A stretch of DNA of 64,000 bases from NCBI RefSeq assembly GCF_026914185.1, contig NC_070559.1:5430001-5494000 (forward strand), given 5' to 3'. The DNA comes from Puccinia triticina (Eukaryota > Basidiomycota > Pucciniomycetes > Pucciniales > Pucciniaceae). A program made the position numbers and the translations under genes. The notes under the pieces were generated by a model. The model had not been told where the DNA came from. It did no database searches and saw only the letters and a list, made by a program, of their open reading frames with translations. Position 1 is the stretch's first letter; each line of letters opens with the position of its first letter. This document shows, one piece after another, positions 22,020-33,083 of this stretch.

Positions 22020-22140
22020 ACCCGTTTGCCGGTACCCGGCACCTGCGGCCGTACAGCGGGTACCCGCCCGCGGGTGCCGGATGCGGGTGCGGGTGTTGGA
22101 ATTTGGCAAAAAAAAACACCAGGTACCCGGGTACCCGTGG
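22020..22140. repeat. GGTACC-rich dispersed repeat, copy 3
   Basis: GGTACCCGG and GCGGGTGCCGG words surround an A-run (GGCAAAAAAAAAC) and end at GGTACCCGGGTACCC. The patch at 22580-22735 has the same order and orientation, so the two flank the palindromic array between them. Confidence 0.6.
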
Positions 22141-22149
22141 TCAACACCC

Positions 22150-22560
22150 ACCCCGCAGCACCCCTCTCAATGGCCGGTCGGTGCTTGTGTACCCTCTTGA
22201 TGACCGGCACACACCTGTCACTGAGAACACATCCCTCTCAATGACCGGAACACACCGGCCATTGAGAGGGTACACCTCCCTCTTGATGACCGGCACACAC
22301 CACGGTCATCAAGAAGGCACACCTCCCTCTTGATGACCGGCACACAGCCCTCTCAATGACCCCAGCAGAGACCAGTCATTGAGAGGGTCTCAGCCCTCTC
22401 AATGACCGGAACACACCAACCATCAAGAGGGTACACCTCCCTCTTGATGACCAGCACACACACACCAGTAATCAAGAAGGCACACCTCCTCAAACCTCCC
22501 TCTTGATGACTGGCATACACCGATCATTGAGAGGGTACACAACCCTATTGGTGACCAAAA
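22150..22560. repeat. Palindromic GATGACCGG array outside the Helitrons
   Basis: Units of the type CCCTCTTGATGACCGG and CCGGCCATTGAGAGGG alternate in opposite orientations, separated by CACACA-like spacers. The core is the same as in the Helitron arrays, but the units are more diverged and the flanks differ. I see no coding signal. Confidence 0.8.
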
Positions 22561-22579
22561 AAGGCACATTTCTTCCCTG

Positions 22580-22735
22580 CAAGTACCCGCGGTACCCGCA
22601 AGAAACACCCACGGTACCCGCAAGAAACACCTGCGGTACCCGCCCACAGGTGCCGGGTGCGGGTGCAGGTGTCTGTTTTGGGCAAAAAAACCAGGCGGTA
22701 CCCGCACCTGCCGTGGGTACCTGGTTTCACTTGTC
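22580..22735. repeat. GGTACC-rich dispersed repeat, copy 4
   Basis: It contains tandem GCGGTACCCGCAAGAAACAC units, then GGTGCCGGGTGCGGGTG, an A-run and GGTACCCGCACCTGCC. It is in the same orientation as the copy at 22020-22140. Confidence 0.6.
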
Positions 22736-23428
22736 AATCCTTAAACCATAAATCAATGCTAACGTTGGAAGTGTAAATAGCTGTTCATTTGGGAGTATGC
22801 ATCTTACCTAGTAAATGAATACAAATTTTACAATTCTTCTAAATTCGAGGAAGAAGAAACACCAGCAGAAGGAAAAATGGGGATGGGGGACAATAAGAAC
22901 AGGAACTGGATGTAGAAAAAGATGACCAATATTGCACTGTGCAGGCAACTGGTCAGTCAAACAGGAATCAGTAGCCATAGCTGCAGTGTGGAAGTCCTGC
23001 AGTACAGCTTTCCTGTTAGCAGTTGGCCGCTTGGGGAGAATGCCTCAATGATGTGATGTGCCAATTGGCACATATTTTGGGTGAACTGAATCAAAAATTT
23101 AAAAAACCAAAACAACCAGCAGATTGCATTGGACAGAGATCAGTAAGGCTTATATGTGGATTATCCATCCAGATATAAAATGTTGAGGTTATTTGTCTTT
23201 CTCCTTTTTTTCCTATGCTTACATCCTGCTGTTTTTCACTTCATGTCACAATCTGTGATATCTCAGCTTGTATTTAGTATTGTACAAAAGGGTAGACGCA
23301 GAAGCCTCTATTTCATCATCCTTCACAACCTTTCCCTCTGGACCTAGGTTTGCTTGGTTTTTTTTTTTTCTTCTCTAATTCAATGAACTGACATTACTTC
23401 CCCAATCTGTTCCTCTAGCCCTAGTTCA
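22736..23428. other. Gene-free spacer before Helitron copy 2
   Basis: No gene or repeat was recognised. The last base is the A into which Helitron copy 2 inserted. Confidence 0.5.
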
Positions 23429-26400
23429 TCTAAGTATGTTAAATCCACAGTTTCATGGAAATTGGGTTCATGGGTTCACCCTCCCCCTTTCCCAAAAGGC
23501 CCCAAAAGGGGCCTGCCAGTGGCACAGTGGCCAACTTGGCAATATTTCCCACAGTTCCCTTCTTCCCAGGCAGAAGTATGTTTGACTTTGCTGCCGTGTG
23601 AATTAAATTTTAAGTCCCCAAACATTAATGCCTCGGACTGATCCCCCAATTCATGAACCATGAATGAAAAGGGACCGGATTCTCCCACCTCTGCCTGTTG
23701 CAAATGCAAGGGGAGAGAGGTGGGCAAATGGTTGGTTAAATAAATTGCCCAGCCTGAGCAAGTGCAACAGGGGAGTAAAATTTACCTCAACCTGTGCAAG
23801 TGCAACAGGGGAGGTTTTTTCCTTCTTTGTGTGATGAATGTTTTGACCCACCTTTGCAAGCGCAGCAGGGGGAAAAGATAAGACATAATCAGCCTGCGCA
23901 AGCGCAACAGGGGATTGAGATAAAAGATTAAAGCCCTCAAACCTTTGCAAATGCAAAGGCGGAGAGTGTTAACCGACGGATCGTGCTCAACCTCCACAAC
24001 TGCGAGAGGGGAACTCGACCCGTGAAGGTCCAGCCCCCGTCGAGGCGCCTTTATTTATTGTCTACCTCCCCTCGCTCCTCTTTTTTTCTCTAGATCAACA
24101 GCGCACACATGTTTCAATAAGTCTAGGAGTCCTCCCCATTTTGGGGTACTCCAACACTGCAAATCTTTACAGTCGCGTGGCGCTGTCCGAGACAAGCGAC
24201 TGGGACCCTTCAAACAAAACAAAACAAATCAGAACTTCGCCTTTAGATGACCTGCACACTTTTTTGTTGTTATGGATGTATATGTTCACACCCGGGCCAG
24301 AACCGCTTTTGGCCAAGGCGGGTCTTTTTTGACGGTTCTCCCTCTCGAAGATGCTGCGCCTTTGCTGTACCTTCCTAAACCACGAGAGGCTTTGACTGTC
24401 ACGCAGCTTTGTACAGGGAAATACCGCTTCCCAGGTCATGAGGGTATTGTTGCTGGTAGTGATCCCTCAATCACGAAGGCCGAGCTGCTTCTTGTGCATC
24501 CCCAGGAGTCCTGCCGATCCCGCCCGCCCGCTACACAGGCCACCAAAACCTCCTCGGCCTGCTCATACTTGCCCAATGCTGTTTGCTTCGCCTCCGGCCA
24601 CGGCTTTTCACAATGGAGTGAAGGCTCTAGAACCCAGCTGTTGAATACTACCTGACAAGGTAGAGGGCCCTGTGGCTGCAATCATGTATCTCACACACTT
24701 CGCCGAGGTCTAAAACCACTCGCCCACCATCATTGAGAATAGCCCCCCCCCCCCCCCCCCCCCCCTTCCTCCTTGAACTAAGCCTGACCCCCAGGAGGGG
24801 GAGGAGAAGTAGGCCGGTCATCGAGAGGAGCGATGACCAGAACCCGGTCATCGAGAGGAGAAACACACCTCTCGGTGACCGGGACCAGACCGTTCATACA
24901 TTGAGGGGATCAAGTGCTCCTCTCGATGGGTCCGTTTTCCAGTCATCGAGAGGAGTCAAGACTCCCCTCAATGACCGGAGCGAACTGTTCATCACTCATC
25001 TCGTTGAATGGTTCGCTCCGGTCATTGGGGGAGTGTTTCTCCTCTCAATGACCGGGTCTGTTCCGGTCATCAAGGAGATTAAGTAATCCTCTTGATGACC
25101 GGATCTGCTTGGTCATCAAGTGGATTAAGTACTCCTCTTGATGACCGCAACGGACCCGGTCATCGAGCGGAGTACTTAATTGCCTCAATGACCGGTCTGC
25201 TCCCGGTCACCGAGAGGTGTGTTTCTCCTCTTGATGACCGGTTTTGTTCTGGTCATCGAGAGGTGTGCTTCTCCTCTCATTGACGGATTCCGTTCCAGTC
25301 ATCAAGAGGTGCGTTTACCCCTCTCAATGACCGCAACGGACCCGGTCATCAAGAGGAGTGCTTAATCCCTTAGATGACCGGTGATTTGCACTCCACATGT
25401 GTGCTGGCCGGTCGTCGGGGGAGTGTGTATCCTCCGCACTGTGGGCCTGCGCCGGCCGTCGGCACGGCACAGCGGCTGACTTCTGCCCCTCGAACTATGT
25501 TTTTGAGGGGCTGTGTCCCCAGGTCATTTGTGGCAGGTTAGATATCCCCGGGGGAGAGTCACCGGGGGATCCAGCTCATTAATGGGTATTTATTTTTCAC
25601 CCTTGTCTTGTGTGAAAGTGAGTGTCCCAAAATTTCCAAAAGAATTGTTGGAGGGGGCGGGGGGGGGGGGGGAAATCTCTTCTGCCGCATGGCAGAAAAA
25701 AAATGAGAATTTTATGGTTTTTCATCTGCAGTGCACAATTAAGCGTTTTGAGCTTCCGCGCACTATGGCCGGGATGTTGAGTGGACGCCCCCTGCAGTGC
25801 ACAAAGAGTTTTTTGTGCACAAAGTACATCCATATTTCTTTTAGAGTGCGCGTCATTTGTCCTGTAGGAACACATGTAACTGAACTACTCTCTGAATCAC
25901 ATTCACAAAGGAATGAAGTTCAATGCCAGATTCCTCTGTTTTCTTCAGCCTCAGAACTGTCAGGGGCCTTGTCCGTGTTATTTGATTACTGGTTCATACA
26001 GCTGTAGTGAAACCTTCTCTTTCTCAGAAATTGTGTCCAGGAACAGTGCGGGTATGACTGAGGCTCATCAGGCTTTCTGTCCATTCCTAGCAATGGTGTC
26101 TGTAACATACCAGGATGGGGTTGGATATTTATTGTCTGTTGCATCTCTCAGCAAGGCATTCTTCTACACATCAATTCTCCATAATCTCTATACTGACATG
26201 GTTCCAAATTTCAACATATAACCACAGATTGATGGCATTTTTACAACTCTGTGTGGATTAATAGTTTTTTTATTTTTCCTTCCACAATAAAAACATGTAA
26301 ATTCTCAACCCTGAAGCAAAGAAGGTGAGAGTCAGCCAGTGTATGCAAATTGTTGGCAGGTGATGTGAGGCAACCTCATAGTGTCTTGTATATTTCCCTA

Positions 26401-26977
26401 CAGCATCATGACAATTCAATTGGATCAGGATATACCATTGGAAACCCAGGGATCCAAAGAGAAGTTCTTGTAGTACCAAGTGGGTTGCACACTCAGAATT
26501 CCAGGTGTGCTTCACTGCACATAGCAAAACCTTTCACCATTGTCATGACTACACCCCCTCTTTGAAGAGACCCCAGACTTTTTTTACCATATGTTGTCAT
26601 TATGGTCATTCTTGGTCTCAAGAGTGCAGTAATCCAGCTTGATGTTTCCACTGGCATATTACCTGATTAGGATAAGAGATTTTTTGTATGAGAAAATAAC
26701 ACTACTTGAAAATTGATTATGCTGTGAATATTTTTCAAAAACTTTTGGGGTGGTGGGATAATTTGGTTCTCCATTTGTTGGCTATCATCCATCATGTTTT
26801 TTGAAGTGAAATTTTGATCTTGCTGCTATTCAGATATGTACATGTTTTTGACAATAATTCCTCCTTCAGTATCCATTTCTTTACACAAAAGAGGTGGGGG
26901 GGGGGGGGGGGTTGTGGTTTAGGGTATGTTACCCTCTTTCCCCAAAGGTGCAGCGGCGTAGCCGCTTTGAACTCTAG
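23429..26977 (+). mobile_element. Non-autonomous Helitron, copy 2 (3,549 bp)
   Basis: It has the same TCTAAGTATG start and CTAG end as 2017-5560, again between A and T. The 3' hairpin is at 26952-26966, with loop GTA instead of GTG. By direct comparison, the 5-bp length difference is fully explained by three homopolymers: the C run near 24743-24765 (23 versus 18), the G run near 25659-25672 (14 versus 9) and the G run near 26896-26911 (16 versus 21). This is a very young duplication by transposition. Confidence 0.88.
24812..25382. repeat. Palindromic GATGACCGG array in Helitron copy 2
   Basis: This is the counterpart of 3395-3965, with units in the same order. It shows that the array travels as part of the Helitron. 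Confidence 0.85.
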
Positions 26978-28358
26978 TTTCAACATAAAATACACACTTA
27001 CACAGGGGTGCCTCTGAGGTAGCCATTATGTAACTCATTTGAATGATGTAGCCACATTGTAGATTTATCAAACTGGTCCACGGGGGTATGAAATTGTTCC
27101 ACCCCAAAGTGGGAAGCCGGCTGGTACTGTTCAAATTGTTTGATCATGATTTATTTAAAATTTATGAATGAAATGCTGTGCACACTTCCCAAGGAGGGAG
27201 TTCTTTGGAATACAAAACCTGTTACAAATCAGAGACATCATGTGGGATGCCATGAGGGCAGTCAATTTTTTATGGGATCATCAAACAATATTGAACATAA
27301 AATATTGTGTAACATTGGCCTTGGCTTCCCTGGCTGGGAGGGTGCAATACCATGAATTTATCGTTTTTATCAGCCATATTGGTGGCCAGTAGTAAGGAGG
27401 CACAGAGGGGATTAACTGGTGTGGTTTCCTGTTTGAATGATCCATTTTTAAACAATAAACAATGGGATGATGATTTTGGAGATGTACACACATGTGTCAG
27501 GAAAATCAGGGGGCAAGAAGGGGTGGGAAGGGAGGGAGCTAGTATGAGGCAAGAAAGGAAAGATCCTCTGTCTGGGATTTTTGAGTAAACAGTTTGTGAA
27601 ACAGGCAGGAGAACAAGTTGACAGTTGGAGTACAACAATGGAGACATAAAATACATTGAATTTCCAAAATTTGATGATCTTGACAGTCATATGGGAGAAT
27701 TGGTGGTCCCAAAAATGGTCCAGCTATGCTAAAATTGGCGCTGATGCAGTGTAGTGGTAGCCATTTTAAGCTACGCTATGGCCAAGGACACAACCGCTGC
27801 AGCTATACTGAGCATGCTCAGAAACAAAAAATACAAAATGAGCAGAATGGAATTTTATTCAGTCTGGCTAGTTTTGGGGTGGTGGCTGAGCATGCTCAGT
27901 TTAGAATTCAGGCTCATTTTTTTACTACTGTGCCATTTTGTTAAAAAAAATGTGATTTGTCCCAACCCAAATTGCCCATTTTTACCTTGGGTAAAAATTG
28001 CAGATAATTGTAGTGTTGGCTGGCTGTGACACATTGAGTCCTCTGCTACAGTCCTGTGAACCACAGATGTGATTGTGGAGAGGAAAATTCTCAGCTGCAG
28101 GCAGTTAGGTTACTTTACACAGTATCACACCCCCACCATTGGCAGAATTGGAGCAGTATTGGAGCAGAAGCCAAATCTGCATCATGTTACTTGCCATCAA
28201 GTGATTCATTTCTTTTCCTGGTGAGATAGAGTGAAACAGTCCAGGTTGATTATTTTCTGAACTAAGCTGTTGAAGAGAAAAGGAAAAAAAGCACAATTGG
28301 GCAGCATGGCAAGTTTTGGGCTCATAACCTGGTGTGACAGATGTGTAGATAATGATAA
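26978..28358. other. Gene-free region with two copies of a 14-bp palindrome
   Basis: No gene is supported. CTGAGCATGCTCAG, a perfect palindrome, occurs near 27807 and again near 27886, about 80 bp apart. The purpose is unknown. Confidence 0.5.
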
Positions 28359-28360
28359 TA

Positions 28361-28568
28361 GGGGGTTTCAAAGTTGGCCAGATGCGACTTGCATGCACTT
28401 TTGCAAGTCGGTGTTCAAGTTCATTCTTGAACACCAAGTTGCAAAAGTGCATGCAAGCCACACTGTACTACACGCCCTAAGCCTGCTTGAATTATTTTTG
28501 AAATTTGGTGTTCAATAAAAGCCTTGAACACCAACTTGCAAAAGTGCGTGGCCAACTTTGAATCCCCC
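28361..28568. mobile_element. Small TA-flanked MITE (208 bp)
   Basis: Terminal inverted repeats of about 20 bp (GGGGGTTTCAAAGTTGGCCA and its near-complement ending CTTTGAATCCCCC) are flanked by TA on both sides, as for Tc1/mariner-type insertions. Nested inside, around 28390-28455, is a hairpin with 31-nt arms (two mismatches) built on TTGCATGCACTTTTGCAA, and part of the arm recurs near the right end. It has no coding capacity. It lies about 140 bp beyond the VPS37 stop. Confidence 0.72.
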
Positions 28569-28578
28569 TAATGCATGT

Positions 28579-28606
28579 GAGGAACAAGCTCTACAGCTTG
28601 TTCCTC
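28579..28606. repeat. 12-bp perfect inverted repeat
   Basis: GAGGAACAAGCT and AGCTTGTTCCTC are separated by CTAC, giving a strong short hairpin between the MITE and the 3' end of VPS37. A role in transcript ending is possible but unproven. Confidence 0.6.
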
Positions 28607-28703
28607 AGACACACAGACACACAAACATGGTCTCAAGGAGGGTCAAGTGTCACAGACTGTAACCTAACAGGTCAGGTTACAATAAAAAGAACCAAAAGGA
28701 TGA

Positions 28704-29609
28704 TCAATTCCAGCGGAAGTTACCTTCGGACCATCGATTAGCAACCCAGGCGCGTTTATGGTATTTCGTCCGTTCTTCTCTGAACTCTTTGATGAATTGG
28801 TCTTCTTCCAATAAGCCTTGAACAACGAACTGGTTGGCCAAGCTTTCGGTGGATTTATCTGATTCATGTAAGGCCGTCAATAGCCTCGATCGCGAAGCGG
28901 ATTCTCCGTAGGGCTATCCAAAGCAACAATTGATATCCATATACAATCAGTCTCTGCATCTAAATATTTGCAAAAATATTGTTCCTCTGCTTTGAAGTAG
29001 AGGTCTAGTACTAACTTGATACAGATCTGCTTGCTGCTTGAGTAGATCATTAAATTGTGATATCGTTTGCTGGGTCTGATTGAATGAAGCCGTCACTTGA
29101 TCTCTCAGTTCTTCCAACTTGGGCCGCAACGACAAATTTCTTTCTGTCAAGGATGGAAATCGTGAAAGATATTGCGATCATGCGGCTGGTAAGCAAACAT
29201 CAATATTAATCTTGAACATTCCAAATGATTGAAAGTGGCTCTTATGATTGTTTTGGTCTTATAGTTCGGAATGACTAACCCGCCAACGCTTGATTCCGAT
29301 TGATCGCAGCTTGGTGATCCTCAACTACTCGTTTCACCTCAGGTTGTCTGATGAGCATCGCGTGGAAAAACTCTGGGTCGTTGAGCAAGTCTTGCAGATC
29401 TTCTTTCCTAGAATCGCATCAGCGAAGGTTGCAAGAAGACCATAATTGTGGGTGTATCATCAGCAATCAGTGCTTGTTTTTCTTCGTAGAGAGCAATGGG
29501 ATACTCACGACATGGCACCGATCTCAGGGAATTCCCTGCTGAGCTGATCATCGATTCTCTGTTGAGTGTTTTGATGGTTATGAGGTTCTTGTTGACTTGA
29601 TGAGGTCAT
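28704..29609 (-). CDS. VPS37: ESCRT-I subunit VPS37 (Mod(r) domain)
   Basis: Exon 1 starts at the ATG at 29609 and ends at a GTGAGT donor just below 29509 (MTSSSQQEPHNHQ ... EIGAMS). Later exons give a Gln/Leu-rich coiled coil (ERNLSLRPKLEELRDQVTASF, then QTQQTISQFNDLLKQQADLY). The final exon has ESDKSTESLANQFVVQG, LLEEDQFIKEF and REERTKYHKRAWVANRW, ending at TGA 28704-28706. The late LLEEDQFIKEFREER-type helix and the preceding coiled coil are hallmarks of the Mod(r) domain. VPS37 holds ESCRT-I together on endosomes during sorting of ubiquitinated cargo into multivesicular bodies. Exon borders in the middle are approximate. It is divergent from the PAP2 phosphatase gene, with start codons about 310 bp apart. 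Confidence 0.85.
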
Positions 29610-29916
29610 TGTCTGAAGTGCTCCTTGGGAGTGGTGGTGTGCCGTGTTGGCTGCCGCTGGTCGACTGAAGGCTTGTTGAGAGGCTGTGCAGACACTACTC
29701 CTCGGGGGAGAGAAGCGACCTCCGAAGGAGGCGTGAAATGTGCATATAGTCGCGTGACAGCCTGACTGTCACCCTAACTCTATTCGACGGAGAGCCTCGG
29801 CGAAGCTTGCTGGAAGAGCACCCTGGCCACCACACCTCAGCAGAACTTCGTCCATCCCGGAAAAACCCAGACGGAAAGTGCGCAGACATTCTTTCCAAGC
29901 CGCCTTCGATATCGTG

Positions 29917-31357
29917 ATGTCGGCGCATCAATCTTCATCATCGGGTAATTCAATTGTTAATCATCCAGTCGCCACCGGGACGGCGACCCAGGTGGGATCG
30001 ACTTCACAAGATGCCCGACGGCAGTCGGAGATATCTGCGGAAATACCCGGAGATCAACGGATTGAGGAACAGACACTCCCCCATCCTGAATCACTAGGAC
30101 TCCATCTTGGCGGAAGGAATTCATACCTCAGACGATTCAGAAATGCACTCGGCCTTGACAATTTCAGTGGATCATCCTCTATGATCTGGTTCTGTCCTGC
30201 CTATGTGATCGATTGGGGTGTCGGTCTTGCCGCTGTCATTGTCTCAAAGGTATAGTCTCCATGTAATACTTTGGTTCGGATTCCACCATTCTGATTTTTT
30301 ATTGTCTATCTGGATCCAACAGTTATACCTTGAGACAGTTTCACCATATCAACGAGACTTATCAGTTTATTATCACAACAGTGACTACCATTGGTCTTTG
30401 AGATCAGAACAGTAAGTGGATAAAAAATACTAAACACGAAAGTAATCAATACATCTGAGTCCTAACCACAAAAATAAAAACTTCCTGGAATGTCTTCGCG
30501 TAGAGTCCCCGACGAATGGCTGCATCATCTTTCGGTCACTTTGCCAGTGCTTCTACTGATTATCCTCACATTGATTGCATATCCTCGAGGAGGGATCCAT
30601 TTGGTACCAATGCTCCACCATTCTCTGCTCGGTCTTTTGACGGCCCATGCGTTTTCGATCGTTCCGACGGATATTTTGAAAGTCTGGATCGGTGAACTGC
30701 GACCGGACTTCTTTTCTCGTTGTGCCTATTCAGAGGATTCCAAGATCTGCAAACCGTTCTTCCATAATCACAAGCTCATGGAACACGGCCGAAAAAGCTT
30801 TCCCAGTGGACATAGTAGTACGGCCTTTGCAGGCCTTACTTTCTTGTCCCTCTGGATCGCCGGTCGTAATGGTGCCTTTGCTATCGGCGGCGATGGTTTA
30901 CGAGCGGCAGGGCCATTACAGAGTCGGCTGCTTAGGTTTCTTGTTGCTATCATTTGGCTTTTGATCGCTCTATGGGGTTAGTATGACTTGCTTTTTTTTC
31001 TATCACAAGGAATATTCTTCAACCAAACTTCCATACTCCTCGCCTGGCCTCGCTCAATTGGCTGATTGTTTTATCATTTTCCTCTTCCTTACGATCTGGT
31101 TAGTCGCTGTGACAAGAATTCAAGACCATCGACACCACCCCCGAGATGTGATAGTCGGCGGTATAATCGGAATCGTGTCCGCGTCGATCGGATATTCATT
31201 CTACTTCCCCTCGCCCTTCAAGGGCTCGCTACTCGGCGTCACAATGGGCAAACCGAGATTAGTTTACGATCATGATACTTTGTCCCACAAACAAGCCATC
31301 CGAGGACATCACTCGCCCAGAGTTGAAGACAATATACCGGTGGCAGCAGCTGTCTAG
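29917..31357 (+). CDS. PAP2-family lipid phosphate phosphatase (DPP1/LPP-like)
   Basis: Exons are 29917-30249, 30323-30411, 30504-30976 and a last exon ending at TAG 31355-31357. The three signature motifs are present in order: KVWIGELRPDFF, with lysine and RP eight to nine residues apart; KSFPSGHSSTAF, with the catalytic PSGH; and TRIQDHRHHPRDVIVG, with the nucleophile-assisting His. Hydrophobic segments around them fit a six-span membrane enzyme. Such enzymes remove phosphate from phosphatidate, lyso-phosphatidate or diacylglycerol pyrophosphate. The join between exon 3 and the last exon is uncertain: joining 30976 to about 31107 keeps the frame and places the fifth span directly before the third motif. 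The N-terminal 70 residues are Ser/Gln-rich and probably cytosolic. Confidence 0.88.
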
Positions 31358-32471
31358 CCGCTTGTTTGGTTCATCTTCTAGCAATGCTTGTCTTACTCCG
31401 CTTTGTTTAGATCTCTTGTCTATCATTGGAATTGTATCTCTTGAGAAATATTTTATGTTTGTATAACCCTTCAGTGATTGTGAGACTTGATCATCATCTA
31501 TATACACGTCTGGAAAACTTGAATGGTAAAAAAGATTCAGAACAATTGTTTCTCGATCCGCGCAGATGGCTCTACTGCATGCACCAGTCCCGAACTCCCA
31601 TTGTAATTAAAAATTGGCCTAAGAAGACAATTGATGCAGTGCTAGAAACCAGCGAGATTTGTAATAGCCCGGTTTACATGGGATGAAGACTCCCTTTGAC
31701 TCTGCAGGGGGCTACAGAGTCAGATCTGTAGCCTCTGGGTCTAGATTTCCCGATCAAGAGCACAGGATGCACAGGGACTCAGAACAGCAGAACAGAAGTC
31801 TCCAGTGGAGCAGGTCTGACTATTAAGGGCTGGGAACTAAGTGAAGTCTGTATTTCATATGGGGACAGATGAAATATGTACATGAGGGAAAATGAGCCTT
31901 GCTAACTATAGGAACCTCATGGAAAGAAAAGGAACAAAAGGGAAAGAGGCCCTCTTCTGGGCATGGAGAACAAAGGGAGGCAAGATAGAGAGGAAATATG
32001 TAAGAATCAAGGAGAGTGTGATATACTTACCATCAGCGGGCTTGTGTTTGGCATTATTTCCATTACACAGCGGTTCCACATCGCCGCCAATCCGGCCAAA
32101 GTTCGGCCGTCAATTTGACGGTTCCCCCCCAGCCAGTGTTGACCGTTCGCATGCCGGCCTCCCGTCAACCGTCAAGCGGACCGACGAATTTGCCAGCACG
32201 CCCGGCGATGCGCAAATGGACAACACGCTGGCAAAAGAAAGGGCGGGTTGACCCATCCGGCAATCTGCCGTCGAACCAATTACTCCCCCCAGCCCCGAAA
32301 CGGGTCGTTCCAGCCTCAATCGCTGCTCATTGCTGCTGACCAGGCTCTCTGTGCTCATTTCAGCACATTGGTACATTGTTTTTTGTTTTTTGTTCTTTGA
32401 TTGGTTTTTTTTGGACAACAAACTACTGTTAGAGAGGAGAGAAATGGAATAGGGAAGAGAGGTGGAAGGAG
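31358..32471. other. Gene-free repeat-like region
   Basis: No gene is supported. From about 32085 the sequence is GC-richer and contains several CCGTCAA/TTGACGG words in both orientations, which recur at 33110-33210 on the other side of the RAD51-paralogue fragment. Confidence 0.5.
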
Positions 32472-33083
32472 TTATGCCGGAGAGAGTGGGAACAGGGGAA
32501 AAAGGATTGCAGCGCTTCCTGAGCTGCCCGGCTGGCTAGGACGACCGACAATCGTATTGTGTGGACGGGGAAGGGCGAGCTCAGAGGAGGAAGAGGGAGG
32601 GGCCATGACGTCTGAGACTTGGTTGACGACCACGACGATCAGCCGGTATTGGTCTGCAAGCACCTTCAGCCCATCCGCCACTTGGTTCATCTCCGCCGCT
32701 CACTCCGTCATCCTGAACTTCGCACTGCTCTGCTTCGACTGCTCCAGATCCGCCCGGAAGATCGCCCCGATCCCTGATCCATCGTGGGTGTTGAGGAAGA
32801 GCAATAGTCGGGGGAACAAGGCTCGGAAGGAGCCGAGCGAGGTGCGGAGCTCGATGGATGGAGGATGTGATGTGGAGGTGGGCGTGCTGTGGATGGGGAG
32901 ATGGAGGGTGGCGGTGATCCGATGAGCGGACTTAGAGAAAATGAGGCGGGTGGATGGGCGAGGGCCAAGGATGACGTGTCCCTCTGATGGGCGGACTTTG
33001 TCTTGGCCCCCTCTGCCCTTTTTTTTTTGGGTTAGCCTGGAGGCCAGCACAAGCGCGTTTGTCTGCAAACCGACCCCAGGCAA
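32472..33083 (-). pseudogene. RAD51-paralogue (XRCC3/RAD57-like) fragment
   Basis: Reading leftward on the minus strand, one frame gives GSGIGAIFRADLEQSKQSSA, KFRMTE, a TGA stop (32700-32702), then MNQVADGLKVLADQYRLIVV and VVNQVSDVMAP. The pattern IGAIFRxEL ... LxxLADxYxLxVVVVNQVxDVM is that of the RecA fold in RAD51 paralogues such as XRCC3 and RAD57, around the Walker B strand and the following helix. Walker A was not found nearby. The stop fits a CGA arginine codon changed to TGA. The piece is too short to be a working gene. Which paralogue it came from is uncertain. Confidence 0.45.

Noticed and set aside
22150..22560. CRISPR-like array
   Set aside because: Units alternate in orientation, spacers are short and similar, and the genome is eukaryotic.
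2017..26977. Segmental duplication instead of transposition for the two 3.5 kb copies
   Set aside because: Flanks differ immediately outside TC and CTAG, and both sit between A and T, as Helitrons do.
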